A DNA stretch of 64,000 nt. Source: Thelephora terrestris (Eukaryota; Basidiomycota; Agaricomycetes; Thelephorales; Thelephoraceae). A program made the position numbers and the translations under genes. Shown here piece by piece: positions 21,001 to 32,673 of this stretch. The DNA lies in NCBI GenBank assembly GCA_015956445.1, contig WIUZ02000006.1, positions 806,001 to 870,000 on the forward strand, written 5' to 3'. The notes beneath the pieces are model-generated. The model had not been told where the DNA came from, did no database searches, and worked only from the letters and a program-made list of their open reading frames with translations. Within the stretch, counting starts at the first letter, position 1, and each line of letters starts with the position of its first letter.

Positions 21001-23297
21001 AACAACGGAAAATTGACATCGGTCAGTTCGCTAAAGTTGGTAGGCAGGTCCGATCGCCACTGTGCTATATCGTCCAGGTCTATGAGTTCCATCTCCTTGG
21101 ACATGTTCTTGGCCATTTTGCGGAGTTCCTCGGGTGAGTAGGAGGCAGCCTCGAGCGATAGCATGAGTTTTGAAAAGTATTCCTCCACCTTCGTCGCAAG
21201 GACTCTGGACTGCGTGACAAAGATCTGGCGGGGTTTGCCCCACATGTCTGGGAACTGTCTCCAGACACACTCTATCCCAAGCATCTTGAAGAGCATCGTG
21301 GTTGTCTTTCCAGTACCACTCCGGCCAATAACGTAGCAAGATGACGTGTTTTCAATAATTTCTTGCTCTTGTGCGCTGTCTCACGATGTGAGCTTTGGAC
21401 GCCGGAAAGAAGCTAGACACGTACGAGACGGTAAACACATGTGCGACATCCTGATCCGCGAGGATGCCTTCAGGGATGAGTGAGTATTGACCTTTGCAGA
21501 GGTAGTCATGATCGCCTACTATTAAGAAGAGCCTGCTGAGGATTAACAAGTGCGTCCCTCAAGTTCAATACTAGGTCACATTACCTGGGATAGAAGAACA
21601 AATTTGTCGAGGCTGGTCGGAGATCAGTCAATGAATTCCAAGATGCTCTGCATGGACATACACGAGCATGGAGTGGATCTATAAATTCTAAATGTCAGCG
21701 CACGCACAAACTGAGATTTAACAACCGAATCGCTCACGGACATTTTTCAAGTCCTCTTCGCTAACCCTGGTTAGAGGCGCAAACTCATGCTGGATTTCTT
21801 GGATTGGTGACGGGGGGAAACTGGCGGGGAGGACAACTCTGTCTCCAGTATCCAGAGGTTCGTTTAATGTGCATCTCGTGATGTAATCTGGACCTTTGTT
21901 CTGGAGTTGTCGGCTAAGGGTATCCCAGAAACGCCCATGATCCGCTTGGGCTTGCTTGTCGATACGGAGAACACAGATCACTTGGAATTATGGGGAGTCT
22001 GAGTTTGCACGGTCACGAGTGAATCGTAGAAAATAGATACCTTGAGTTTCGCCCTACCGATTTTTGTCAGAATTGAGCCAGCAGTAATGAAGAACAACCC
22101 ACCTCGCCATCAGGGATACAGTCGATGCGATACTAGAGAGAAATGAGCGAATGAAGGTAGGAAACCCCACGGTGTGGACCCACAATGAGCCTCATGTCAC
22201 CGGACATCTCGGCTTCGAAAACCGGGATGATGGTCTTTGAGCCAGTGAGTTTTTTCTGGTTGTCTTCTGTGAAACGGCCTTGAGATAACTCCCTGTTGCC
22301 TAATTAGTATGGTGGATTACAAACCAGAAAATTTCTACTCACTTTATTTTTTTCACGACATTCTCAAACATGGCACTATTGCTACGTCGGGCTTCTCGTA
22401 GGGACTTTTGTACCCCCGTCGGCAACAGGATCCTCCACTCTCCGAAACCCTCTACGTTTTTGAAGTAGAGAGCGGCCTTGATCGGCTGGACCATGGATTC
22501 GGAAGGAGCCGTCGTGATTCCCAACTCTTTGAGTTGGCGTTTGAATACACCCGATACCTCGGGTTGCCGTAGGGCGGACAGATAGCCCTGAAGCCTTGTT
22601 AATGCGAGATAGTGGAAACAGGGATACACGCACCCCCAATATACCCTGCAGCTGAAGTAGGATGTCGCTGAATACTGCATGGGCCTCGCGTTCGGTCGTC
22701 GGTACTGTGATTCCCATGCATTCGAAAGGCTGTGGATCGAGTTTCAACTGTTTCCCTGAAGCCTTTGACTTTTTACGGGTGGTGGAAGACGCGTTTGCCT
22801 CGACTGACGCGCGTTCTATGTATCCGCCAAGTGCCTTCAAGACGTCCAAAGACGAATCCACTCTCCTGCGGAACTCTCTGAGCTCGTTACGGTGTTTTGC
22901 AGTTGCCACCTCTTCGACCGGCATCAGGGAAGAGGATAATCGTTGAAGTAGTTTGATCCCCATAGCCTCCATCGCATCGAGTGTGTCAGGAGTGGGGAAC
23001 TGGGTGATAGTCCACTTCGATAACCTTTCGAAGGGCCGGTTGTCCAAGGCTACCGGATACCGTTTAAATCAGGCCAACGAAAATTACAGGCGTAGAACAC
23101 TTACTTGAGAAGATGTACTCGAAAATGTGCGGACGGCTGCTGAGTTCCGCGACTAAATCCATGACCAAGGAATCGTCATGACGGCAGACTCTTTCAATCG
23201 AGCCCAGAGCGGTCTGAAGCCCCCCTGGGGTGACCAACGCTCCTGGTTCTAAAAGACTGGCGTTGAACTTTTCTTGAGAAGTGCGGTTCGGTGGCAT
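15079..23297 (-). CDS. TRANK1-like superfamily 1 (UvrD/Rep-type) helicase
   Basis: This is a giant gene of about 8.2 kb with many short introns, encoding roughly 2,000 residues. The start is taken at MPPNRTSQEKFNASLLEPG (23297). The full set of SF1 helicase motifs can be read. Motif I is VIGRSGTGKTTTM near 21330-21300, and motif Ia is QIFVTQSRVLATKVEEYF. Motif II is YVDEVQDNLL near 20235-20200, and motif III is GLFWAGDTAQ near 20105-20075. Motif IV is YELIVNYRSHGGIVN near 19870-19830. Motif V is ESKGLEFNDVLLYNFF, and motif VI is FLYVAITRARKNLWFLD. The C-terminal half is helical and TPR-like (QRAGRTREVSICHAFLLREN, EGGYFDEMVEVLK) and ends LTLDEEDVLYP. The architecture resembles animal TRANK1 and its fungal relatives, whose substrate is not known. 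Minor exon borders are not resolved. Confidence 0.85.
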
Positions 23298-23683
23298 GAT
23301 ACCGGTATGAGACAACGCGTGGCCGCCACACTTTTTAGCATGACACACAATCTCGGTAATTGGGGCGCCCAGAATGGGTTATGGGATTTCATTTACGGAA
23401 AGACCGTGCATTGTGGCAACTTCCGCAGTGCAGCAGCGGTCACTAACGCTACAACACGGGCGAACCGCCCTCAGTCGTGTTCAAGGCATTCTTGAGTCCG
23501 AAGAAGCGTAGAATAGGACAGGCGCGTAGAGGTACAAGAGGTAGCGGAGGATGCCGATGCGTCTCGAACGCGTTAGCGGAATGTCATACTGAGCGCTAAG
23601 AAAGGGCAAACGCATACATAAACGAAAAATGTAGGACGATGAAGATGAGTGGGCGCTATGACTACTGTGTCCTTGTGAGGGAG
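23298..23683. other. Intergenic region upstream of the helicase
   Basis: These 386 bases contain the helicase promoter and the bZIP 3' flank. No open reading frame with recognisable content is present. Confidence 0.5.
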
Positions 23684-24555
23684 TCACTGCCGTTGTTTCC
23701 CTTTGCCAGCATCCGACTGACCAGCCTCTTTCGCAGTATCTAGCGTCCTAGGGAAATTGACTGGACCTCCCCCGGTTACCCTCCGCGCCTTCATCATCAC
23801 AATCTCCTTCAGCCATCCGTTCTCTCGTCGTAAATCAGCGGCTTCCCTCTCCAAATCGTCGACTTGACGTGATAGGCTGGTGACTGTTCGCTCCATGTTT
23901 ACCAGCCACTGCTTCTTCTTGTTCCGGAATCGGGCTACGAGGCAAGATCAGCCACTGCCCAAGGGGGAACACAACAAATTACCCGAAGCGGCCGTGTTTC
24001 TCCGTCGCTTATCTTCAGTTGTTGTTGCCCGCTCTGCATCAGAGTCCTCCTCCTCCTCTGGATTGGCAGGGGTTTCGGGGAGATGTGTTGGTTGTGTGGG
24101 TTGCCGTCCAGGTTGTTCCTGGACACCTTCTTGTATCTCACTTGAACTGCCGACACCAAGGTCATGCTGGGACTGTAAGAGCTGCAGCCAAGCCAGGGTG
24201 GTCGGATCCAATTGTTGGCTGGGTGACATGCCTGATATACCAGGTTCGTCCGCCTGAGGTTGCGTATACTGGTGGTGGTGTGGAGGGAGGGGATCGGTGG
24301 GATATGGGGTGGCGAACGACCTCAGAACCTCGTCCAGCGGGTCTGAATAGAGACCAGCGAGGGGGGACGTAAACGGGAAAGATGGAGGTCCAGAGAAGTG
24401 GTGCTAAGAATGGGTCAGGTCAACGGCATGTTCGCCGTCAATTCAAGACTAACCATCGGGAGCGCCATCTCGGGAAGGATAGTATCAGGGATGTATTGTC
24501 TGTCGCGTGCGCCTCCACCGACAGAAAGCGATCTGGGTCGTGAGTTGTTGTTCAT
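23684..24555 (-). CDS. bZIP transcription factor, MetR/Cys-3-like
   Basis: This is a nuclear DNA-binding factor. Three exons are inferred: MNNNSRPRSLSVGG at 24555, then a Pro/Gln-rich middle part, then the last exon from about 23938 to 23684. An intron splits the basic region after NTAAS; the joined basic region reads RRRNTAASARFRNKKKQWL. The zipper has leucines every seven residues (LSRQVDDLEREAADL, then L of GWLKEIV). The stretch LEREAADLRRENGWLKEIV is typical of fungal MetR/Cys-3/Met4-related bZIPs, which control sulphur uptake, so that role is a guess by family. The acidic segment EEEEDSDAE lies just before the basic region. The Asn in RFRNKKK is Ile in the relatives I remember. Confidence 0.88.
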
Positions 24556-25896
24556 GAGCTGAAAGAGCCGGTAGAAACTGTGGGTTCACAAGCGAGAAGA
24601 GAGAGAGAAAAAGTGAGCAGGAGGCCCGATGTATAGGGTAGATAAAGTATTTCATTGATTCCAGCAGGCACCAAGGCCACCGTCCGTTCTGCCGTTGTTT
24701 TGCCTGCGAGGAGGTGAATGCACCAAACGATCATATCCCGTAATCATTGCTCACTACACGAGCCGATTGCGCAATGCGCCGGTAAATGGCGGTTTCTTTT
24801 TGAAATGCCTCAGAATACGCAATCCTTGTACCATCCAATTTCCAGGGAACCACTCTTGCGAAAGTTTAATCCAAAGTACAACGGGCAGTGACCGCGGGAC
24901 CTGGATGATCAGGCATTTCGTCATCTTACGAACTTCGATCCTCCAATTCCGAATTCCTTTTGAGTTAATGTTCAATTCCGAATTCCTTCTGGCATTGTCG
25001 ATCAGGCAACCTTTGTCGGCAATCCACTGTTACAGGTGGTATGCCTACTAACTATATTCCTCTGCACTTTCCTGAATATTTCCAGCTGCTTTCCGTCTCA
25101 ACGACCCCAGCCAAACAAACCTGCTGGGATCTCCAGCCCCTACCACTCGCTTGGAACCACCGCCCTCTCTCCGCTAACGAGCGGCTACATTTATAACCGT
25201 GTTAGCCGCCGCAAGCTAGAGTGCCCTAATCTTAGATCGAGCAACGACCAGACGTCGACGACGTCACGCGTCAACCCCAGAAACTAGGAGTCTCCGGACC
25301 AGAGCCAAGCTCACCCAAGGTGACAGCGATGAGGTCCGTGTGAAGTCCGGCCGGCACCGGGCCGCGATCATCAGCGATCACACGACCCCACGGCAGCAAT
25401 GAAGACCACCGTACGCACGACGAACTCGGTACGGATTAGGATCGCCACCCAACGTTGCCTTGCTGCACATTTAATTAAACTGCATCCACCATAGCACGAA
25501 ATTCTGGCGTACTTTGTCGGAATCCCCGCGATGTATGAAGACGAGCCCCAGACCGGCCCAGACGGCAAACATTCTTCATACTGGAGAAAACGAAGGTCAT
25601 TAACAACGGGTTTCTGACCCCCCTGTCCAAGTAGAGTCGCGGTGACATTTTATACCAACCCCTTCACAGAGGCGAGGCGTTCACGCTCGGGTTTGTGATC
25701 CACGCCCTGATATCTGCTGCACCGCCGTTCATGAAAAAGGTTGCTTGGCGGTGGGCAATGTGCATTGACTCTATGTGACGATTCGCAAGGTGCTTATATC
25801 GCGCGCTTTCAGGCAATTTCTATAACGTTCGTGGCCTTTCAAGGCAACGGCCCAACGCAGTATTTATCGCGATGTGCTATTGAGGACTACAGCACT
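24556..25896. other. Intergenic region with bZIP promoter and small hairpin
   Basis: These 1.3 kb have no recognisable gene. They probably hold the bZIP promoter (leftward) and the 3' flank of the F-box gene. Two near-identical copies of caattccgaattcctt lie near 24943 and 24971. A 7-bp perfect inverted repeat lies at 25181-25209. Confidence 0.5.
25181..25209. repeat. Short inverted repeat, 7-bp arms
   Basis: The arms gcggcta (25181-25187) and tagccgc (25203-25209) are perfect complements around a 15-nt AT-rich loop. It could be a factor-binding palindrome or chance. Confidence 0.35.
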
Positions 25897-27464
25897 TCAG
25901 CTATCGCATATCCCGGAGGGATAGCGGGTATACTTCGTCTCTATCCGGGAAGAAATCACAGGTGGACAAGGGAGAAAATCATATGCACCCCACGCTGCCA
26001 CTCTCTTCATTTCCAAATTTAACAGTTCCAGATGCGGCGCCATAAACTCCTCCAACGTCTCCAAACAAAACGCCACCCGAAACTGTTTGACCCTGTAAAA
26101 CTCGCGCAGCACTCTATCCAAGCCTCGTGGCGGCCAGCGCGCATCTAGCTCGGAGAATATGACCACGACTTCTGAGAAGACTGGGGATTTAATGGTGGAG
26201 AGGAGGCCCTTAATTGCCTTGATTTTGTGAGCGTGTTGTAGTGAGTCGGATAGGCGTGGACCCAAGATCTCCAGAGATCGAAGGGCATTGTTACGCGACA
26301 AGTCGCAGGACTGGGCAGATGCTAACAATAATCAGCTCAGGGAACGACAGGATACTCCCGGAGGATGGCGACCCTCTTACAATGTTTTGAAGCATTATGC
26401 AGTTGGATATACGCCGTCTCCAGAGTGTTTGCGCAGGCATCCAGGACGAGTTGGATCCCCTGGACATGATGCAAAACCATCGAAGTAAACTGCATTCCTC
26501 CATATGCAACGATCATATCCTTCAACAGCCTCTCGTCATCAAGGTTCTTGAGGGTCAGTTGGCCTCGCAATCTGCCTTCCATTGGGACAAGTAGGATATC
26601 GGGCGCCTCGTCTTCCACGGCCAAAGCACTATAGTCCGATATCTCCACGTTGTCCAAATTCGGGAATGACCCGAAGAAGTCAAGCAACTCTCGGCGAGTA
26701 CCCCTCGGAGCGATCAACGCCACTGATCGCAATGTCGGCGAAAAATGCCCAAAGTACTCCACAGGCCCCATTGGGAACTTGAGAAAGTCTAAATCCGCAA
26801 TCGTGAGATCCTGCAGGTTCTCCAGGGCACGGAAGTATTGTAAATTCTCGGAATCGAAAATTGCAGGACTAATATAGATAGTCCCAAAGAGCGCCTTCGA
26901 GAACTGTACTTGTTTGACGTACGGCAGTAGGTCGAGTTTGTGCAAGCCTTCTAAGGGGTGTAGATAAGTGCGTGAGGAATCTCTTGACCATTGCCGAAAC
27001 TTCAGGGTGTGGTAGAGGTGAGGGATCGTGATGTTGTACCAGGTGAAACAGGTTGCGGCACAAGCTTTCAGAGTGCGAGAGTCGTATGCGAGGTTGGCAA
27101 TAATCATTTCTAAAATCTCTGGAGGAATCCAATGTGCTTGGGGGGGAGGAGTGGAGGAATCCGGGTCCTCGTGTTCGAGTATATCCCGGATTTTGGCTTT
27201 GGAGCGGTACCAGATAGCGTTGGCGAAGCGTTTGACTCCTGAAACAGTAAGTCAGCAATGTAATCTAGTGGCGGAGAGACGCAGAGAAACTTCTTGAGCA
27301 CCTGGTAGTGAAGATATGGGACTCCTTGGAATTCTTGGGTGGTAAACTGCTGTGGACATGATTGAGTATGGTGGTCGTTGCTGTAGAGAGGTAGGTGATC
27401 CACTGATCGAGTTCAGCTGGGAGCACTCTGAAGCTGGCCTTTCGCACGCCACGGCTTTAGACAA
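25897..27464 (-). CDS. F-box-like protein
   Basis: This is a probable substrate-recognition subunit of an SCF ubiquitin ligase. An F-box-like motif reads HWIPPEILEMIIANLAYD, then TLKACAATCFTWYNITIPHLY (split here for length), close to the common basidiomycete pattern of PELL-x-I followed by SLAACSLVCRSW. Leucine-rich, beta-strand-like segments follow (LQDLTIADLDFLKFP, LRSVALIAPRGTRRELLDFF), as in LRR-type F-box proteins. Exons: a first exon ending at ISSLP, an exon from about 27240 to 26380, and a last exon to the stop at 25897 joined after LHNASKH. The start is uncertain: Met at 27464 or at about 27359 (MSTAVYHPRIPRSP). Such genes are abundant and fast evolving in mushrooms. The target is unknown. 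Confidence 0.72.
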
Positions 27465-27611
27465 TAAGTTACAACGGGTTGAATGGGGCGGGTCCTAGCA
27501 ATTGTGTTCCAAATCAGATGACAGCAGTGTGTTAGAAATATTTTTTTATCCTAGATATTGGGCGTACGGAGGCAATCGGGGTGCATGAAAAGCACCAGAA
27601 AACCACGGGTA

Positions 27612-30219
27612 TCACCAAAGAGGTCGGATGTCCTTCCATCCATGCTCCCGCTGTTCCCAGTAACCGCCGTTGTATACCCACTCGTCACCTTCCTGGTGGA
27701 ACCACCGTGGTTGCTGATCATTCCCATTCCTCCGGCGTTCTCTCTGTGCCTCCTCGACTCGTTGTTTCTCAGCCTCTGCTGTATCGAGGTCCCCTTCCTC
27801 CAACGCACGCACGTCCGGTCTGTGCCTCGAATCGGTCGGTGGAAGCTTCCGCTGCAAGTCTGGGGTTATCTCGTTCAGCGTAATCGCAAACGACGTAAAC
27901 CCATAGTAGTCTTTGCAGTTCTTGGGGAACGGGGCAATCTTCCAAAGTAATTGGAAGCGTGACTCGTCGAGAACACGGACGATGTTCTCATCCCATTTCC
28001 CTTCTAAGTTGGCCAGAGATTTTCCAGAAGCAGAACAAACGGTACCGGAAACTGCATTGGCAGCACCCCAGTATCCAGTCTCTTTGAACTCGAGGTCACA
28101 GCGAGTGTTGTCAGTGACATTCTCGATCGTCATTTGACCGACGTGCTCGAGATACTTGGTGCCCATCATGAGGTTTCGCATGAACGACGAGGGTTTCTTC
28201 CTTGAGGCCGGTAAGAACTGCGTTCAACTCGCCGAACGATGTGCGAAATTGTGATAACCCACCATTGGTAATGATCATCACCTATCTTCACGTGTATTGC
28301 ACCAATGGGGATAATCTCGAGACTCTTTCCTAAATCAGGAGGGGTGAGTTTTCGGACCGATGGAATCCTTTAAAAGAACACAGTACCCCAGAACTTTGTC
28401 CGCCCCGCCGACGACGCCCACAGTTCCCAGCCTTCGCCTTCTGCATGATACGCCATAATGAAGGGATTGTGGGAGACCTTCTCTGCGATAAACTTCATTC
28501 TGGGGTCTTCGAACGTTTCACCAAGCATGGGGTTACTGAATATCATCAGTGAATGCAGAAACAATTCAACCCTTGGTCCGCTTACAATCCCTTTCTGCCG
28601 CTCCTGAACCTTGTATGCGCATAGCCTGATACGGCAAACGCGGCAACGTAGCACATTCTCTCGACCGAGTCTGTGTTCTTGGCGGCTCGCGTTAAGAGGT
28701 CAAAGTATTCGAGTTCTTCAGCAGCCCGCTGTAGTAGCGAGAGAGGCTCATTGAACGTGACAGGTAAGGCTACACTGGACAAATCCTGGGGCGAGGTGTG
28801 CATCTACGTTTCTTCGGGGTCGAACTGTACATACCTTCCCGACGTTTTTCTTCAGCACAGCGAATAGACTACCTTCATCTGCAGGCGGGAGCGATGGGAG
28901 CTGGACCCTTCGAATTACCCTTGAAGGATCCGTGGGAAGTTCAACAGGCCCACGTTTGGAAGTTTCCTCTCCTTCGATGTCAGTATCCATGGAATTTGAG
29001 TCTTCCCGGTCATTTATCCTGCTGTCGGGACCGTGGTCATCGGCTCCGGTGGATTCCAGAAGGAATTCCTCAGGGCCATCGTCAAACTCTGCTGCGTCGA
29101 ACCAGAGGCTGTCACTTGCATTCGTAACGATGGAAGAGCGCTTGGATCTGGATCTGAACAAAGATGCTGATGCTGAGGTTGGGGATTCGGTATGGTGTTT
29201 TTCCTCTCTCTCATCAACCCTTGGAGGAAGCACAAGGGAGCTCGACAAGGAAGTGGACTGTCCATCGCAAGAGATGCTTGAAACAGCCTTGGCAAGCGCA
29301 GCATATTGTTCCTTGAGAGTGCTCAGAGAAGCGCAAAGACGAGCATGAGGGCTGGAGTCAAGAACCAAGACATCGTCCTTGTCTGGAACAGAATGACCGG
29401 CTGCAGATAGGATGTCAGAACGGACTTGGTAATTATTGCTCCACGCACGTTTTCTGAACAAACCGAACACCTCCTTGCCGTGCTTTTCTTTGTTCTTCGA
29501 TCCTGCAGACTTCCTCTTGGAATCGTCTGGTGGTAGAGCACTGATTGCTTCTTCTAAGTCATGGATGGTCTTAAGGGACGTGAGCTTGGTGTGCTGAATT
29601 TACGACCGTTACATACGGAACTGAGGTCCATGATTATGGAATTTGCACGGAACAAACTGTCTCGGCGAGAGCTAGCTCGTTGCAACGACCGTCTCGTCCG
29701 CACACGTTCATCTGCAGAAATGTACTTCCTAAATGAGGCAGTTCAGCATGATCGAGGTTGCGGGATGATGAATGCTCTGCACACCGGAGGGCGGACATCC
29801 ATCCCTCAAACTCAGACGTATTGAGACACCTGATGTGAAATGTAGCATTGCTTGAATCGATGTGGATCTCTTTGCGAGCTGGCGTGAAACATTGAGTGAC
29901 ATTCGTGAGTGACAACGGAATTATACTGACACGGCTCATTTGAGATGGCAGCCTGTCCAAGAGAAATCTGGTCACGGACGGGCTCTCCGGGGCCGAACGC
30001 ATAAGACAGGACACCGGACTCGTAAAGGGTAAAGTATCGGCGGGCAAAACCTAATCAATTTGGTGTGGGCAAGTGTGAACCAAGGCTTTGCAGGATAGGC
30101 CAATGATACCTCGTACCCTGCATTTTCTTCCTCCGTTTCTTGAGAACCCAGCCTTCATGCATAATTATCGAGCCTGCGACCACCGGGGCAGCGTGGACGA
30201 CGTCGTGTGCGTTCGGCAT
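27612..30219 (-). CDS. Oxysterol-binding protein (Osh-type) with PH and ORD domains
   Basis: This is a lipid-transfer protein acting at membrane contact sites. The PH domain starts almost at once: EGWVLKKRRKKMQGFARRYF, then GVLSYAFGPGEPVRDQISL and RKEIHIDSSNATFHIRCLN. A long Ser/Asp-rich linker of about 250 residues follows. The sterol/PI4P-binding ORD domain then shows EPLSLLQRAAEELEYFDLL, FNPMLGETFEDPRMKFIAEK and GRTKFWG, and ends near LQRKLPPTDSRHRPDVRALE, as in other Osh proteins. Exon 1 is 30219-30117 and exon 2 begins at 30050. I chose the Met at 30219 because it is in frame with the PH domain. No GOLD domain was found, so the start may lie further upstream. The signature usually read EQVSHHPP is EKVSHNPF here. 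Confidence 0.88.
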
Positions 30220-30761
30220 GCTTGGAGGGATGCAAGATGCGGCGTTGGTCGGCGTGCGAGAGGATCAGGCAACGGGCGCCCGGCCATAAGCATGGCCGCT
30301 CGGCTAGATGTATTGCGGGGGATGAAAAGAGCAGCTCAGGTATATTGGGTGAGGACTATGAGCCACTGAAGTTCGTTCAAGGGGGCACACGGCGTCGGTG
30401 GGAGCGAGCTGTGACATGAACTTGGCCTGTTATCCCACGTCCTCCGTGTTCTTGAATAATCCAGCGGCTGAGGATCTGGAAGTTTCACACAAATATCTTA
30501 GATGGCGGCCGTTTCAGACGTCCCTTGCGGTGTATATACGCTTCCGTTGAGCTGGGAGGGGATAAACCCAAAGTACTGATGATACTCAGCATCTGCATCA
30601 TACATCATCGATACCGGAGGATTACCAACATATTCTCAAGACCACGTGATCATCTCTCGCACAGGGTTATCAACCCCGATCCCTCGTTGACCCGTTGAAT
30701 CAATCTCCAACTCCCCGCTCATCTCCTCCCTTCTCTCAAGTTATTAAGCTGATTGTTAACA
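30220..30761. other. Divergent promoter region of the OSBP gene and GND1
   Basis: About 540 bases separate the two starts. No gene is visible. A tatata stretch at about 30533 is too far from GND1 to be its TATA box unless the leader is long. Confidence 0.5.
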
Positions 30762-32673
30762 ATGTCTGAACCAACGTGTGTCTTTGGGTTGCTCAATGTA
30801 TCCCCCGATCTTGCTCATTACCATTTTCCATCCTCAGTGGTGATATTGGTCTCATCGGTTGGCCGTCATGGTAAAATTCATCACCTTCGTACCGCATGGA
30901 CTCTCACTCCAAATTCTCTTTCACAGGGTCAAAATCTCATTTTAAACATCAACGATAAGGGCTTTACCGTCGTTGCCTACAATAGGACCACCTCCAAGGT
31001 CGATGCATTCCTTGCCAAGGAGGCAAAGGGTCGGTTGTTACGCTTGGCTTTCTTTCCATCTCATCATCTAACCAAACGGTCTTTGCTCTATAGGTACCAA
31101 AGTGCAAGGTGCTCACTCCATCGAGGAGCTCGTTGCAAAGCTGAAGAGACCACGCAAAATTATCCTCCTTGTCAAAGCCGGTGATGCCGTTGACTCGTTT
31201 ATTCAACAACTCGTCCCCCACCTCGAAAAAGGTGATATCATCATTGATGGTGGTAACTCCCACTACCCGGACTCGATCCGAAGAACCGAGGAGCTCGAGG
31301 CAAAGGGTCTCTTATTTGTTGGTTCCGGTGTTTCTGGAGGAGAGGAGGGTGCCCGCCACGGTCCTTCTCTCATGCCCGGCGGTTCAACAGCCGCCTGGCC
31401 CTCAATTCAGCCCATCTTCCAAGCCGCTGCTGCCAAAGCGTTTGGTGAGCCTTGCTGTGATTGGGTTGGTGAGACCGGCTCCGGCCACTACGTCAAGATG
31501 GTCCACAACGGTAATTTCCACCCCCGTCGATCACAACAGTGTCCGTGCTAAGGATCGTCCAGGCATTGAGTACGGTGACATGCAGTTGATCGCCGAAGCC
31601 TATGACATTCTCAGGCGTGGTCTCGGTATCCCCAATGATGAGATCGCCGATATCTTCACGGATTGGAATAAGGGCGTCCTAGACTCCTTCCTGATCGACA
31701 TCACCGCCAACATCCTCAAGTTTAAGGACGATGATGGTGAATTTATGGTTGAAAAGATTCTAGACTCCGCTGGGCAGAAGGGTACTGGCAAATGGACCGC
31801 TATTGCTTCCCTTGAAGCTGGTATTCCAGGTCGGTGGAAAATATCTCCCTCCTCCGAGTGTTTGTTCATCCTTCCCACAGTCACCTTAATCGGAGAGGCT
31901 GTCTTCGCCAGATGTCTCTCATCCCTCAAACAGGAGCGTGTTCGCGCCAGCAAAGTTATCTCTGGTCCTCAGAAAGAGGCCTTCCACGGCGACAAGAAGC
32001 AGTTTATCGATGACCTAGAACAGGCTCTCTACGCCTCCAAGATCATCTCTTACACTCAAGGTTTCATGCTTATGCGCCAAACCGCCAAGGATGCGAGTTC
32101 TTATGCTATGTGCTTACATTCTTTCAACTTACCCCCGTGTAGCTCAACTGGAACCTGAATTATGCTGGTATTGCTCGCATGTGGCGTGGAGGATGCATTA
32201 TCAAGGTGAGAGTTTCCCCTTCATCACAGGGACGTGTTTCTTAGTTGGTCCGATAGTCTGTTTTCCTTAACGACATTGCCGCCGCCTACACCAAAAACCT
32301 CGAGCTTGAGTCCCTCCTTTTCGACGACTTCTTCATCAACGGTATGTCTCTGACATTTTTCGACTGGCTTCGGTCCCTTACTCCTTTCTTAGCCATCCAC
32401 AAGGCACAGCCTGGCTGGAGGCGCATCATCGCTCAAGCCGTTCTCTGGGGTATTCCAACTCCCGCGTTTTCGACGGCTCTGGCCTTCTTGGACGGTTACA
32501 GAAGCGAGGTTGTCTCCGCCAACATCCTCCAAGCTCAACGTGACTACTTTGGCGCCCACACTTTCCGTGTGCTTCCCGGTAAGGAGAACGCCAAGCTCCA
32601 AGCCGGCAAGGACATCCACATCAACTGGACCGGACGCGGCGGCAACGTGTCTGCCTCCAGTTATGACGCTTAA
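30762..32673 (+). CDS. GND1: 6-phosphogluconate dehydrogenase, decarboxylating
   Basis: This enzyme makes ribulose 5-phosphate and NADPH in the cytosolic oxidative pentose phosphate pathway. Conserved segments are all present: [82 protein letters not shown], the family signature [15 protein letters not shown], and the C-terminal [19 protein letters not shown]. Exon junctions are in phase except near the 5' end. There the second exon (about 30838-30870) encodes GDIGLIG in one frame and LAVMG in another, one base short in the NADP-binding loop. One intron (32093-32142) seems to use a GC donor (gcgagt). It converges on the dienelactone-hydrolase gene. Confidence 0.93.

Noticed and set aside
24943-24990. 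Two copies of caattccgaattcctt as a possible mobile-element trace
   Set aside because: Only about 16 bp, adjacent, and without terminal repeats, target duplication or coding sequence. A small local duplication is enough.
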